Positions 32,241 to 47,800 of a stretch of DNA of 64,000 bases are shown piece by piece. The DNA is from Andrena cerasifolii (taxonomy: Eukaryota > Arthropoda > Insecta > Hymenoptera > Andrenidae): the NCBI RefSeq assembly GCF_050908995.1, contig NW_027484971.1, positions 20,972 through 84,971 of the forward strand. Direction: 5' to 3'. The position numbers were made by a program, and so were the translations under genes. Under the pieces are notes generated by a model, which had not been told where the DNA came from, did not search any database, and saw only the letters and a list, made by a program, of their open reading frames with translations. Each line of letters starts with the position of its first letter. Within the stretch, counting starts at the first letter, position 1.

Positions 32241-35200
32241 ATTAGAACCGATATTGAAAAACCGATATTGAAAAACAAATATTGAAAAACTGATATCGAA
32301 AAACTGATATTGAAAAACCGATATTGAAAAACCGATATTGAAAAACCAATAGTGAAAAACCTATATCGAAAAACTGATATTGCAAAGCCGATATTGAGAA
32401 ACCGATATTGAATCCGATATTAGAACCGATATTCAATAACCGATATTGAAAACCAAATACTGAAAAACTGATATTGAAAAACCGACATTGAAAAACCGAT
32501 ATTGAAAAACCTATATCGAAAAACTGATATTGCAAAACCGATATTGAAAAACCAATATTGAAAAACTTACATCGAAAAACTGATATTGAAAAACCGATAT
32601 TGAAAAACCGATATTGAAAAACCGATATTGAAAAACCGATATTGAAAAACCGATATTGAAAAACCGATATTGAAAAACCTATATCGAAAAACTGATATTG
32701 CAAAACCGATATTGAGAAACCGATATTGAATCCGATATTAGAACCGATATTGAAAAACCGATATTGAAAAACCAATATTGAAAAACTGATATCGAAAAAC
32801 CGATATTGAAAAACCGATATTGAAAAACCTATATCGAAAAACTGATATTGCAAAACCGATATTGAAAAACCAATATTGAAAAACTTACATCGAAAAACTG
32901 ATATTGCAAAACCGATATTGAAAAACCGATATTGAATCCGATATTAGAACCGATATTGAAAAACCGATATTGAATCCGATATTAGAACCGATATTCAAAA
33001 ACCGATATTGAAAAACCGATATTGAAAAACCAATATTGAAAAACTGATATCGAAAAACTGATATTGAAAAACCGATATTGAAAATCCGATATTGAAAAAC
33101 CGATATTGAAAAACCGATATTGAAAAACCGATATTGAAAAACCGATATTGAAAAACCGATATTGAAAAACTGATATTGCAAAACCGATATTGAGAAACCG
33201 ATATTGAATCCGATATTAGAACCGATATTCAAAAACCGATATTGCAAAAACGATATTGAAAAGCCGATATTGAAAAACCTATATCGAAAAACTGATATTG
33301 CAAAACCGATATTGAAAAACCGATATTGAATCCGATATTAGAACCGATATTCAATAACCGATATTGAAAACCAAATACTGAAAAACTGATATTGCAAAAC
33401 CGATATTGAAAAACCGATATTGAAAAACTGATATTGCAAAACCGATATTGAAAAACCGATATTGAAAAACCAATATTGAAAAACTTACATCGGAAAACTG
33501 ATATTGCAAAACCGATATTGAAAAACCGATATTGAATCCGATATTAGAACCGATATTGAAAAACCGATATTGAAAAACAAATATTGAAAAACTGATATCG
33601 AAAAACTGATATTGAAAAACCGATATTGAAAAACCGATATTGAAAAACCAATAGTGAAAAACCTATATCAAAAAACTGATATTGCAAAGCCGATATTGAG
33701 AAACCGATATTGAATCCGATATTAGAACCGATATTCAATAACCGATATTGAAAACCAAATACTGAAAAACTGATATTGAAAAACCGACATTGAAAAACCG
33801 ATATTGAAAAACCTATATCGAAAAACTGATATTGCAAAACCGATATTGAAAAACCAATATTGAAAAACTTACATCGAAAAACTGATATTGAAAAACCGAT
33901 ATTGAAAAACAAATATTGAAAAACTGATATCGAAAAACTGATATTGAAAAACCGATATTGAAAAACCGATATTGAAAAACCAATAGTGAAAAACCTATAT
34001 CGAAAAACTGATATTGCAAAGCCGATATTGAGAAACCGATATTGAAAAACTTACATCGGAAAACTGATATTGCAAAACCGATATTGAAAAACCGATATTG
34101 AATCCGATATTAGAACCGATATTGAAAAACCGATATTGAAAAACAAATATTGAAAAACTGATATCGAAAAACTGATATTGAAAAACCGATATTGAAAAAC
34201 CGATATTGAAAAACCAATAGTGAAAAACCTATATCGAAAAACTGATATTGCAAAGCCGATATTGAGAAACCGATATTGAATCCGATATTAGAGCCGATAT
34301 TCAATAACCGATATTGAAAACCAAATACTGAAAAACTGATATTGAAAAACCGACATTGAAAAACCGATATTGAAAAACCTATATCGAAAAACTGATATTG
34401 CAAAACCGATATTGAAAAACCGATATTGAATCCGATATTAGAACCGATATTGAAAAACCGATATTGAAAAACAAATATTGAAAAACTGATATCGAAAAAC
34501 TGATATTGAAAAACCGATATTGAAAACCAAATACTGAAAAACTGATATTGAAAAACCGAAATTGAAAAACCGATATTGAAAAACCTATATCGAAAAACTG
34601 ATATTGCAAAACCGATATTGAAAAACCAATATTGAAACACTTACATCGAAAAACTGATATTGAAAAACCGATATTGAAAAACCGATATTGAAAAACCGAT
34701 ATTGAAAAACCGATATTGAAAAACCGATATTGAAAAACCTATATCGAAAAACTGATATTGCAAAACCGATATTGAGAAACCGATATTGAATCCGATATTA
34801 GAACCGATATTCAAAAACCGATATTGAATCCGATATTAGAACCGATATTCAAAAACCGATATTGCAAAAACGATATTGAAAAGCCGATATTGAAAAACCT
34901 ATATCGAAAAACTGATATTGCAAAACCGATATTGAAAAACCGATATTGAATCCGATATTAGAACCGATATTCAATAACCGATATTGAAAACCAAATACTG
35001 AAAAACTGATATTGCAAAACCGATATTGAAAAACCGATATTGAAAAACTGATATTGCAAAACCGATATTGAAAAACCGATATTGAAAAACCGATATTGAA
35101 AAACCAATATTGAAAAACTTACATCGGAAAACTGATATTGCAAAACCGATATTGAAAAACCGATATTGAATCCGATATTAGAACCGATATTGAAAAACCG

Positions 35201-36562
35201 ATATTGAAAAACAAATATTGAAAAACTGATATCGAAAAACTGATATTGAAAAACCGATATTGAAAAACCGATATTGAAAAACCAATAGTGAAAAACCTAT
35301 ATCGAAAAACTGATATTGCAAAGCCGATATTGAGAAACCGATATTGAATCCGATATTAGAACCGATATTCAATAACCGATATTGAAAACCAAATACTGAA
35401 AAACTGATATTGAAAAACCGACATTGAAAAACCGATATTGAAAAACCTATATCGAAAAACTGATATTGCAAAACCGATATTGAAAAACCAATATTGAAAA
35501 ACTTACATCGAAAAACTGATATTGAAAAACCGATATTGAAAAACCGATATTGAAAAACCGATATTGAAAAACCGATATTGAAAAACCGATATTGAAAAAC
35601 CGATATTGAAAAACCTATATCGAAAAACTGATATTGCAAAACCGATATTGAGAAACCGATATTGAATCCGATATTAGAACCGATATTGAAAAACCGATAT
35701 TGAAAAACCAATATTGAAAAACTGATATCGAAAAACCGATATTGAAAAACCGATATTGAAAAACCTATATCGAAAAACTGATATTGCAAAACCGATATTG
35801 AAAAACCAATATTGAAAAACTTACATCGAAAAACTGATATTGCAAAACCGATATTGAAAAACCGATATTGAATCCGATATTAGAACCGATATTGAAAAAC
35901 CGATATTGAATCCGATATTAGAACCGATATTCAAAAACCGATATTCAAAAACCGATATTGAAAAACCGATATTGAAAAACCAATATTGAAAAACTGATAT
36001 CGAAAAACTGATATTGAAAAACCGATATTGAAAATCCGATATTGAAAAACCGATATTGAAAAACCGATATTGAAAAACCGATATTGAAAAACCGATATTG
36101 AAAAACCGATATTGAAAAACTGATATTGCAAAACCGATATTGAGAAACCGATATTGAATCCGATATTAGAACCGATATTCAAAAACCGATATTGAATCCG
36201 ATATTAGAACCGATATTGAAAAACCGATATTGAAAACCAAATACTGAAAAACTGATATTGAAAAACCGACATTGAAAAACCGATATTGAAAAACCTATAT
36301 CGAAAAACTGATATTGCAAAACCGATATTGAAAAACCAATATTGAAAAACTTACATCGAAAAACTGATATTGAAAAACCGATATTGAAAATCCGATATTG
36401 AAAAACCGATATTGAAAAACCGATATTGAAAAACCGATATTGAAAAACCGATATTGAAAAACCGATATTGAAAAACCTATATCGAAAAACTGATATTGCC
36501 AAACCGATATTGAGAAACCGATATTGAATCCGATATTAGATCCGATATTCAAAAACCGATAT

Positions 36563-39500
36563 TGAATCCGATATTAGAACCGATATTGAAAAACCGATAT
36601 TGAAAAACCAATATTGAAAAACCTATATCGAAAAACTGATATTGCAAAGCCGATATTGAGAAACCGATATTGAATCCGATATTAGAACCGATATTGAAAA
36701 ACCGATATTGAAAAACCTATATCGAAAAACTGATATTGCAAAACCGATATTGTAAAACCGATATTTAATCCGATATTAGAACCGATATCGAAAAACTGAT
36801 ATTGCAAAACCGATATTGAAAAACCGATATTGAATCCGATATTAGAACCGATATTCAAAAACCGATATTGAAAACCAAATATTCAAAAACTGATATTGCA
36901 AAACCGATATTGAAAAACCGATATTGAATCCGATATTAGAACCGATATTCAAAAACCGATATTGAATCCGATATTAGAACCGATATTCAAAAACCGATAT
37001 TGAAAACCAAATATTGAAAAACTGATATTGCAAAACCGATATTGAAAAACCGATATTGAATCCGATATTAGAACCGATATTGAAAAACCGATATTGAAAA
37101 ACCTATATCGAAAAACTGATATTGCAAAACCGATATTGAAAAATCGATATTTAATCCGATATTAGAACCGATATCGAAAAACTGATATTGCAAAACCGAT
37201 ATTGAAAAACCGATATTGAATCCGATATTAGAACCGATATTCAAAAACCGATGTTGAATCCGATATTAGAACCGATATTGAAAAACCGATATTGAAAACC
37301 AAATATTGAAAAACTGATATTGCAAAACCGATGTTGAAAAAATGATATTTAAAAACCGATATTGAGAAACCGATATTGAAAAACAAATATTGAAAACCGA
37401 TATTTAATCCGATATTAGAACCGATATTCAAAAACCGATATTGAAAACCAAATATTGAAAAACTGATATTGAAAAACCGATATTGAAAAACCGATATTGC
37501 AAAACCTATATCGTAAAACTGATATTGCAAAACCGATATTGAAAAACCGATATTGAATCCGATATTAGAACCGATATTGAAAAACCGATATTGAATCCGA
37601 TATTAGAACCGATATTCCAAAACCGATATTGAATCCGATATTAGAACCGATATTGAAAAACAAATATTGAAAAACTGATATCGAAAAACTGATATTGCAA
37701 AACCGATATTGAAAAACCGATATTGAAAAACTGATATTGCAAAACCGATATTGAAAAACCGATATTGAATCCGATATTAGAACCGATATTGAAAAACCGA
37801 TATTGAATCCGATATTAGAACCGATATTCAAAAACCGATATTGAATCCGATATTAGAACCGATATTGAAAAACCGATATTGAAAACCAAATACTGAAAAA
37901 CTGATATTGAAAAACCGACATTGAAAAACCGATATTGAAAAACCTATATCGAAAAACTGATATTGCAAAACCGATATTGAAAAACCAATATTGAAAAACT
38001 TACATCGAAAAACTGATATTGAAAAACCGATATTGAAAATCCGATATTGAAAAACCGATATTGAAAAACCGATATTGAAAAACCGATATTGAAAAACCGA
38101 TATTGAAAAACCGATATTGAAAAACCTATATCGAAAAACTGATATTGCCAAACCGATATTGAGAAACCGATATTGAATCCGATATTAGATCCGATATTCA
38201 AAAACCGATATTGAATCCGATATTAGAACCGATATTCAAAAACCGATATTGCAAAAACGATATTGAAAAGCCGATATTGAAAAACCGATATTGAAAAACC
38301 GATATTGAAAAACCGATATTGAAAAACCTATATCGAAAAACTGATATTGCAAAACCGATATTGAGAAACCGTTATTGAATCCGATATTAGAACCGATATT
38401 CAAAAACCGATATTGAATCCGATATTAGAACCGATATTGAAAAACCGATATTGAAAAACCAATATTGAAAAACCTATATCGAAAAACTGATATTGCAAAG
38501 CCGATATTGAGAAACCGATATTGAATCCGATATTAGAACCGATATTGAAAAACCGATATTGAAAAACCTATATCGAAAAACTGATATTGCAAAACCGATA
38601 TTGTAAAACCGATATTTAATCCGATATTAGAACCGATATCGAAAAACTGATATTGCAAAACCGATATTGAAAAACCGATATTGAATCCGATATTAGAACC
38701 GATATTCAAAAACCGATATTGAAAACCAAATATTCAAAAACTGATATTGCAAAACCGATATTGAAAAACCGATATTGAATCCGATATTAGAACCGATATT
38801 CAAAAACCGATATTGAATCCGATATTAGAACCGATATTCAAAAACCGATATTGAAAACCAAATATTGAAAAACTGATATTGCAAAACCGATATTGAAAAA
38901 CCGATATTGAATCCGATATTAGAACCGATATTGAAAAACCGATATTGAAAAACCTATATCGAAAAACTGATATTGCAAAACCGATATTGAAAAATCGATA
39001 TTTAATCCGATATTAGAACCGATATCGAAAAACTGATATTGCAAGACCGATATTGAAAAACCGATATTGAATCCGATATTAGAACCGATATTCAAAAACC
39101 GATGTTGAATCCGATATTAGAACCGATATTGAAAAACCGATATTGAAAACCAAATATTGAAAAACTGATATTGCAAAACCGATGTTGAAAAAATGATATT
39201 TAAAAACCGATATTGAGAAACCGATATTGAAAAACAAATATTGAAAACCGATATTTAATCCGATATTAGAACCGATATTCAAAAACCGATATTGAAAACC
39301 AAATATTGAAAAACTGATATTGAAAAACCGATATTGAAAAACCGATATTGCAAAACCTATATCGAAAAACTGATATTGCAAAACCGATATTGAAAAACCG
39401 ATATTGAATCCGATATTAGAACCGATATTGAAAAACCGATATTGAATCCGATATTAGAACCGATATTCCAAAACCGATATTGAATCCGATATTAGAACCG

Positions 39501-39682
39501 ATATTGAAAAACAAATATTGAAAAACTGATATCGAAAAACTGATATTGCAAAACCGATATTGAAAAACCGATATTGAAAAACTGATATTGCAAAACCGAT
39601 ATTGAAAAACCGATATTGAATCCGATATTAGAACCGATATTGAAAAACCGATATTGAATCCGATATTAGAACCGATATTCAA
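36563..39682. repeat. Higher-order repeat with 1851-bp period
   Basis: Distinctive variants such as ATTGTAAAACC at about 36750 recur 1851 bp downstream. Blocks at 37228 and 37565 recur at 39079 and 39416. Just upstream, a block at 36179-36552 recurs at 37828-38201 with a different offset (1649 bp), so the repeats are nested. Edges are approximate. Confidence 0.75.
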
Positions 39683-42600
39683 AAACCGATATTGAATCCG
39701 ATATTAGAACCGATATTCAAAAACCGATATTGAAAAACAAATATTGAAAAACCGATATTGAAAAACAAATATTGAAAAACCGATATTGAAAAACAAATAT
39801 TGAAAAACCGATATTGAAAAACAAATATTGAAAAACCGATATTGAAAAACAAATATTGAAAAACTGATATCGAAAATCTGATATTGAAAAACCGATATTG
39901 AAAAACCGATATTGAAAAACAAATATTGAAAAACCGATATTGAGAAACCGATATTGATAAACCTATACCGAAAAACTGATATTGCAAAACCGATATTGAA
40001 AAACCGATATTGATTCCGATATTAGAACCGATATTCAAAAACCGATATTGAATCCGATATTAGAACCGATATTGAAAAACCGATATTGAAAAACCTATAT
40101 CGAAAAACTGATATTGCAAAACCGATATTGAAAAACCGATATTTAATCCGATATTAGAACCGATATCGAAAAACTGATATTGCAAAACCGATATTGAAAA
40201 ACCGATATTGAATCCGATATTAGAACCGATATTCAAAAACCGATATTGAAAACCAAATATTCAAAAACTGATATTGCAAAACCGATATTGAAAAACCGAT
40301 ATTGAATCCGATATTAGAACCGATATTGAAAAACCGATATTGAGAAACCGATATTGATAAACCTATACCGAAAAACTGATATTGCAAAACCGATATTGAA
40401 AAACCGATATTGATTCCGATATTAGAACCGATATTCAAAAACCGATATTGAATCCGATATTAGAACCGATATTGAATCCGATATTAGAACCGATATTCAA
40501 AATCCGATATTGAATCCGATATTAGAACCGATATTCAAAAACCGATATTGAAAACCAAATATTCAAAAACTGATATTGCAAAACCGATATTGAAAAACCG
40601 ATATTGAATCCGATATTAGAACCGATATTGAAAAACCGATATTGAAAAACCGATATTGAAAAACTGATATTGCAAAACCGATATTGAAAAACCGATATTG
40701 AATCCGATATTAGAACCGATATTGAAAAACCGATATTGAATCCGATATTAGAACCGATATTCAAAAACCGATATTGAATCCGATATTAGAACCGATATTG
40801 AAAAACCGATATTGAAAAACAAATATTGAAAAACCGATATTGAAAAACAAATATTGAAAAACCGATATTGAAAAACAAATATTGAAAAACCGATATTGAA
40901 AAACTGATATCGAAAAACTGATATTGAAAAACCGATCTTGAAAATCCGATATTGAAAAACCGATATTGAAAAACAAATATTGAAAAACCGATATTGAGAA
41001 ACCGATATTGATAAACCTATACCGAAAAACTGATATTGCAAAACCGATATTGAAAAACCGATATTGATTCCGATATTAGAACCGATATTCAAAAACCGAT
41101 ATTGAATCCGATATTAGAACCGATATTGAAAAACCGATATTGAAAAACCTATATCGAAAAACTGATATTGCAAAACCGATATTGAAAAACCGATATTTAA
41201 TCCGATATTAGAACCGATATCGAAAAACTGATATTGCAAAACCGATATTGAAAAACCGATATTGAATCCGATATTAGAACCGATATTCAAAAACCGATAT
41301 TGAAAACCAAATATTCAAAAACTGATATTGCAAAACCGATATTGAAAAACCGATATTGAATCCGATATTAGAACCGATATTGAAAAACCGATATTGAGAA
41401 ACCGATATTGATAAACCTATACCGAAAAACTGATATTGCAAAACCGATATTGAAAAACCGATATTGATTCCGATATTAGAACCGATATTCAAAAACCGAT
41501 ATTGAATCCGATATTAGAACCGATATTGAATCCGATATTAGAACCGATATTCAAAATCCGATATTGAATCCGATATTAGAACCGATATTCAAAAACCGAT
41601 ATTGAAAACCAAATATTCAAAAACTGATATTGCAAAACCGATATTGAAAAACCGATATTGAATCCGATATTAGAACCGATATTGAAAAACCGATATTGAA
41701 AAACCTATATCGAAAAACTGATATTGCAAAACCGATATTGAAAAACCGATATTTAATCCGATATTAGAACCGATATCGAAAAACTGATATTGCAAAACCG
41801 ATATTGAAAAACCGATATTGAATCCGATATTAGAACCGATATTGAAAAACCGATATTGAAAAACCGATATTGAAAAACTGATATTGCAAAACCGATATTG
41901 AAAAACCGATATTGAATCCGATATTAGAACCGATATTGAAAAACCGATATTGAATCCGATATTAGAACCGATATTCAAAAACCGATATTGAATCCGATAT
42001 TAGAACCGATATTCAAAAACCGATATTGAAAAACAAATATTGAAAAACCGATATTGAAAAACAAATATTGAAAAACCGATATTGAAAAACAAATATTGAA
42101 AAACCGATATTGAAAAACAAATATTGAAAAACCGATATTGAAAAACAAATATTGAAAAACTGATATCGAAAATCTGATATTGAAAAACCGATATTGAAAA
42201 ACCGATATTGAAAAACAAATATTGAAAAACCGATATTGAGAAACCGATATTGATAAACCTATACCGAAAAACTGATATTGCAAAACCGATATTGAAAAAC
42301 CGATATTGATTCCGATATTAGAACCGATATTCAAAAACCGATATTGAATCCGATATTAGAACCGATATTGAAAAACCGATATTGAAAAACCTATATCGAA
42401 AAACTGATATTGCAAAACCGATATTGAAAAACCGATATTTAATCCGATATTAGAACCGATATCGAAAAACTGATATTGCAAAACCGATATTGAAAAACCG
42501 ATATTGAATCCGATATTAGAACCGATATTCAAAAACCGATATTGAAAACCAAATATTCAAAAACTGATATTGCAAAACCGATATTGAAAAACCGATATTG

Positions 42601-42734
42601 AATCCGATATTAGAACCGATATTGAAAAACCGATATTGAGAAACCGATATTGATAAACCTATACCGAAAAACTGATATTGCAAAACCGATATTGAAAAAC
42701 CGATATTGATTCCGATATTAGAACCGATATTCAA
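39679..42734. repeat. Higher-order repeat with 2296-bp period, shared with the left arm
   Basis: Blocks at 39679 and 40220 recur at 41975 and 42516 (offset 2296). The block at 40220 also recurs at 41274. The same order is found at the window's left end (902-1261 and 1443-1661), about 38.8 kb away. Edges are approximate. Confidence 0.75.
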
Positions 42735-44839
42735 AAACCGATATTGAATCCGATATTAGAACCGATATTGAATCCGATATTAGAACCGATATTCAAAATC
42801 CGATATTGAATCCGATATTAGAACCGATATTCAAAAACCGATATTGAAAACCAAATATTCAAAAACTGATATTGCAAAACCGATATTGAAAAACCGATAT
42901 TGAATCCGATATTAGAACCGATATTGAAAAACCGATATTGAAAAACCTATATCGAAAAACTGATATTGCAAAACCGATATTGAAAAACCGATATTTAATC
43001 CGATATTAGAACCGATATCGAAAAACTGATATTGCAAAACCGATATTGAAAAACCGATATTGAATCCGATATTAGAACCGATATTCAAAAACCGATGTTG
43101 AATCCGATATTAGAACCGATATTGAAAAACCGATATTGAAAACCAAATATTGAAAAACTGATATTGCAAAACCGATATTGAAAAACCGATATTGAATCCG
43201 ATATTAGAACCGATATTGAAAAACCGATATTGAATCCGATATTAGAACCGATATTCAAAAACCGATATTGAATCCGATATTGAAAAACAAATATTGAAAA
43301 ACCGATATTGAAAAACAAATATTGAAAAACCGATATTGAAAAACAAATATTGAAAAACTGATATCGAAAATCTGATATTGAAAAACCGATATTGAAAAAC
43401 CGATATTGAAAAACAAATATTGAAAAACCGATATTGAAAAACCGATATTGAATCCGATATTAGAACCGATATTCTAAAACCGATATTGAATCCGATATTA
43501 GAACCGATATTGAATCCGATATTAGAACCGATATTGAAAAACCGATATTGAATCCGATATTAGAACCGATATTGAAAAACCGATATTGAATCCGATATTA
43601 GAACCGATATTGAAAAACCGATATTGAATCCGATATTAGAACCGATGTTGAAAAACCGATATTGAAAAACAAATATTGAAAAACTGATATCATAAAACCG
43701 AAATTGAAAAACCGATATTGAAAAACCTATATCGAAAAACTGATATTCCAAAACCGATATTGAATCCGATATTAGAACCGATATTGAAAAACCGATATTG
43801 AAAAACAAATATTGAAAAACTGATATCGAAAAACTGATATTGAAAAACCGATATTGAAAAACCGATATTGAAAAACCAATAGTGAAAAACCTATATCGAA
43901 AAACTGATATTGCAAAGCCGATATTGAGAAACCGATATTGAAAAACTTACATCGGAAAACTGATATTGCAAAACCGATATTGAAAAACCGATATTGAATC
44001 CGATATTAGAACCGATATTGAAAAACCGATATTGAAAAACAAATATTGAAAAACTGATATCGAAAAACTGATATTGAAAAACCGATATTGAAAAACCGAT
44101 ATTGAAAAACCAATAGTGAAAAACCTATATCGAAAAACTGATATTGCAAAGCCGATATTGAGAAACCGATATTGAATCCGATATTAGAACCGATATTCAA
44201 TAACCGATATTGAAAACCAAATACTGAAAAACTGATATTGAAAAACCGACATTGAAAAACCGATATTGAAAAACCTATATCGAAAAACTGATATTGCAAA
44301 ACCGATATTGAAAAACCGATATTGAATCCGATATTAGAACCGATATTGAAAAACCGATATTGAAAAACAAATATTGAAAAACTGATATCGAAAAACTGAT
44401 ATTGAAAAACCGATATTGAAAACCAAATACTGAAAAACTGATATTGAAAAACCGAAATTGAAAAACCGATATTGAAAAACCTATATCGAAAAACTGATAT
44501 TGCAAAACCGATATTGAAAAACCAATATTGAAAAACTTACATCGAAAAACTGATATTGAAAAACCGATATTGAAAAACCGATATTGAAAAACCGATATTG
44601 AAAAACCGATATTGAAAAACCTATATCGAAAAACTGATATTGCAAAACCGATATTGAGAAACCGATATTGAATCCGATATTAGAACCGATATTCAAAAAC
44701 CGATATTGAATCCGATATTAGAACCGATATTCAAAAACCGATATTGCAAAAACGATATTGAAAAGCCGATATTGAAAAACCTATATCGAAAAACTGATAT
44801 TGCAAAACCGATATTGAAAAACCGATATTGAATCCGATA

Positions 44840-47800
44840 TTAGAACCGATATTGAAAAACAAATATTGAAAAACTGATATCGAAAAACTGATATTGCAAA
44901 ACCGATATTGAAAAACCGATATTGAAAAACTGATATTGCAAAACCGATATTGAAAAACCGATATTGAAAAACCGATATTGAAAAACCAATATTGAAAAAC
45001 TTACATCGGAAAACTGATATTGCAAAACCGATATTGAAAAACCGATATTGAATCCGATATTAGAACCGATATTGAAAAACCGATATTGAAAAACAAATAT
45101 TGAAAAACTGATATCGAAAAACTGATATTGAAAAACCGATATTGAAAAACCGATATTGAAAAACCAATAGTGAAAAACCTATATCGAAAAACTGATATTG
45201 CAAAGCCGATATTGAGAAACCGATATTGAATCCGATATTAGAACCGATATTCAATAACCGATATTGAAAACCAAATACTGAAAAACTGATATTGAAAAAC
45301 CGACATTGAAAAACCGATATTGAAAAACCTATATCGAAAAACTGATATTGCAAAACCGATATTGAAAAACCAATATTGAAAAACTTACATCGAAAAACTG
45401 ATATTGAAAAATCGATATTGAAAAACCGATATTGAAAAACCGATATTGAAAAACCGATATTGAAAAACCGATATTGAAAAACCGATATTGAAAAACCTAT
45501 ATCGAAAAACTGATATTGCAAAACCGATATTGAGAAACCGATATTGAATCCGATATTAGAACCGATATTGAAAAACCGATATTGAAAAACCAATATTGAA
45601 AAACTGATATCGAAAAACCGATATTGAAAAACCGATATTGAAAAACCTATATCGAAAAACTGATATTGCAAAACCGATATTGAAAAACCAATATTGAAAA
45701 ACTTACATCGAAAAACTGATATTGCAAAACCGATATTGAAAAACCAATATTGAAAAACTTACATCGAAAAACTGATATTGAAAAACCGATATTGAAAATC
45801 CGATATTGAAAAACCGATATTGAAAAACCGATATTGAAAAACCGATATTGAAAAACCGATATTGAAAAACCGATATTGAAAAACTGATATTGCAAAACCG
45901 ATATTGAGAAACCGATATTGAATCCGATATTAGAACCGATATTCAAAAACCGATATTGAATCCGATATTAGAACCGATATTGAAAAACCGATATTGAAAA
46001 CCAAATACTGAAAAACTGATATTGAAAAACCGACATTGAAAAACCGATATTGAAAAACCTATATCGAAAAACTGATATTGCAAAACCGATATTGAAAAAC
46101 CAATATTGAAAAACTTACATCGAAAAACTGATATTGAAAAACCGATATTGAAAATCCGATATTGAAAAACCGATATTGAAAAACCGATATTGAAAAACCG
46201 ATATTGAAAAACCGATATTGAAAAACCGATATTGAAAAACCTATATCGAAAAACTGATATTGCCAAACCGATATTGAGAAACCGATATTGAATCCGATAT
46301 TAGATCCGATATTCAAAAACCGATATTGAATCCGATATTAGAACCGATATTCAAAAACCGATATTGCAAAAACGATATTGAAAAGCCGATATTGAAAAAC
46401 CGATATTGAAAAACCGATATTGAAAAACCAATATTGAAAAACCTATATCGAAAAACTGATATTGCAAAGCCGATATTGAGAAACCGATATTGAATCCGAT
46501 ATTAGAACCGATATTGAAAAACCGATATTGAATCCGATATTAGAACCGGTATTCAAAAACCGATATTGAATCCGATATTAGAACCGATATTCAAAAACCG
46601 ATATTGAAAAACAAATATTGAAAAACCGATATTGAAAAACAAATATTGAAAAACCGAAATTGAAAAACCGATATTGAAAAACCGATATTGAAAAACCGAT
46701 ATTGAAAAACCGATATTGAAAAACCAATATTGAAAAACTTACATCGAAAAACCGATATTGAAAAACCGATATTGAATCCGATATTAGAACCGATATTGAA
46801 AAACCGATATTGAAAAACCGATATTGAAAAACCTATATCGAAAAACTGATATTGCAAAACCGATATTGAGAAACCGATATTGAATCCCATAATAGAACCG
46901 ATATTCAAAAACCGATATTGAAAACCAAATATTGAAAAACTGATATTGAAAAACCGAAATTGAAAAACCGATATTGAAAAACCGATATTGAAAAACCTAT
47001 ATCGAAAAACTGATATTGCAAAACCGATATTGAGAAACCGATATTGAATCCCATAATAGAACCGATATTCAAAAACCGATATTGAAAACCAAATATTGAA
47101 AAACTGATATTGCAAAACCGATATTGAAAAACCGTTATTGAATCCGATATTAGAACCGATATTGAAAAACCAATATTGAAAAACTTACATCGAAAAACCT
47201 ATATCGAAAAACTGATATTGCAAAACCGATATTGAATCCGATATTAGAACCGATATTGAAAAACCGATATTGAAATACAAATATTGAAAAACTGATATCG
47301 AAAAACTGATATTGCAAAACCGATATTGAAAACCAAATACTGAAAAACTGATATTGAAAAACCGACATTGAAAAACCGATATTGAAAAACCTATATCGAA
47401 AAACTGATATTGCAAAACCGATATTGAAAAACCAATATTGAAAAACTTACATCGAAAAACTGATATTGAAAAACCGATATTGAAAATCCGATATTGAAAA
47501 ACCGATATTGAAAAACCGATATTGAAAAACCGATATTGAAAAACCGATATTGAAAAACCGATATTGAAAAACCTATATCGAAAAACTGATATTGCCAAAC
47601 CGATATTGAGAAACCGATATTGAATCCGATATTAGATCCGATATTCAAAAACCGATATTGAATCCGATATTAGAACCGATATTCAAAAACCGATATTGCA
47701 AAAACGATATTGAAAAGCCGATATTGAAAAACCGATATTGAAAAACCGATATTGAAAAACCGATATTGAAAAACCTATATCGAAAAACTGATATTGCAAA

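Larger units (their letters stand above)
15064..33466. repeat. 4.4-kb higher-order copy split by the retroelement
   Basis: Satellite from about 3105 to 6315 recurs at 15064-18274 (offset 11959). The next stretch, 6316 to about 7540, recurs at 32241 to about 33466 (offset 25925, with one monomer fewer near 33450). The two offsets differ by 13966, which equals the element length plus the 4-bp duplication. This is therefore one copy cut in two by the insertion. The coordinates given span the retroelement. Confidence 0.85.
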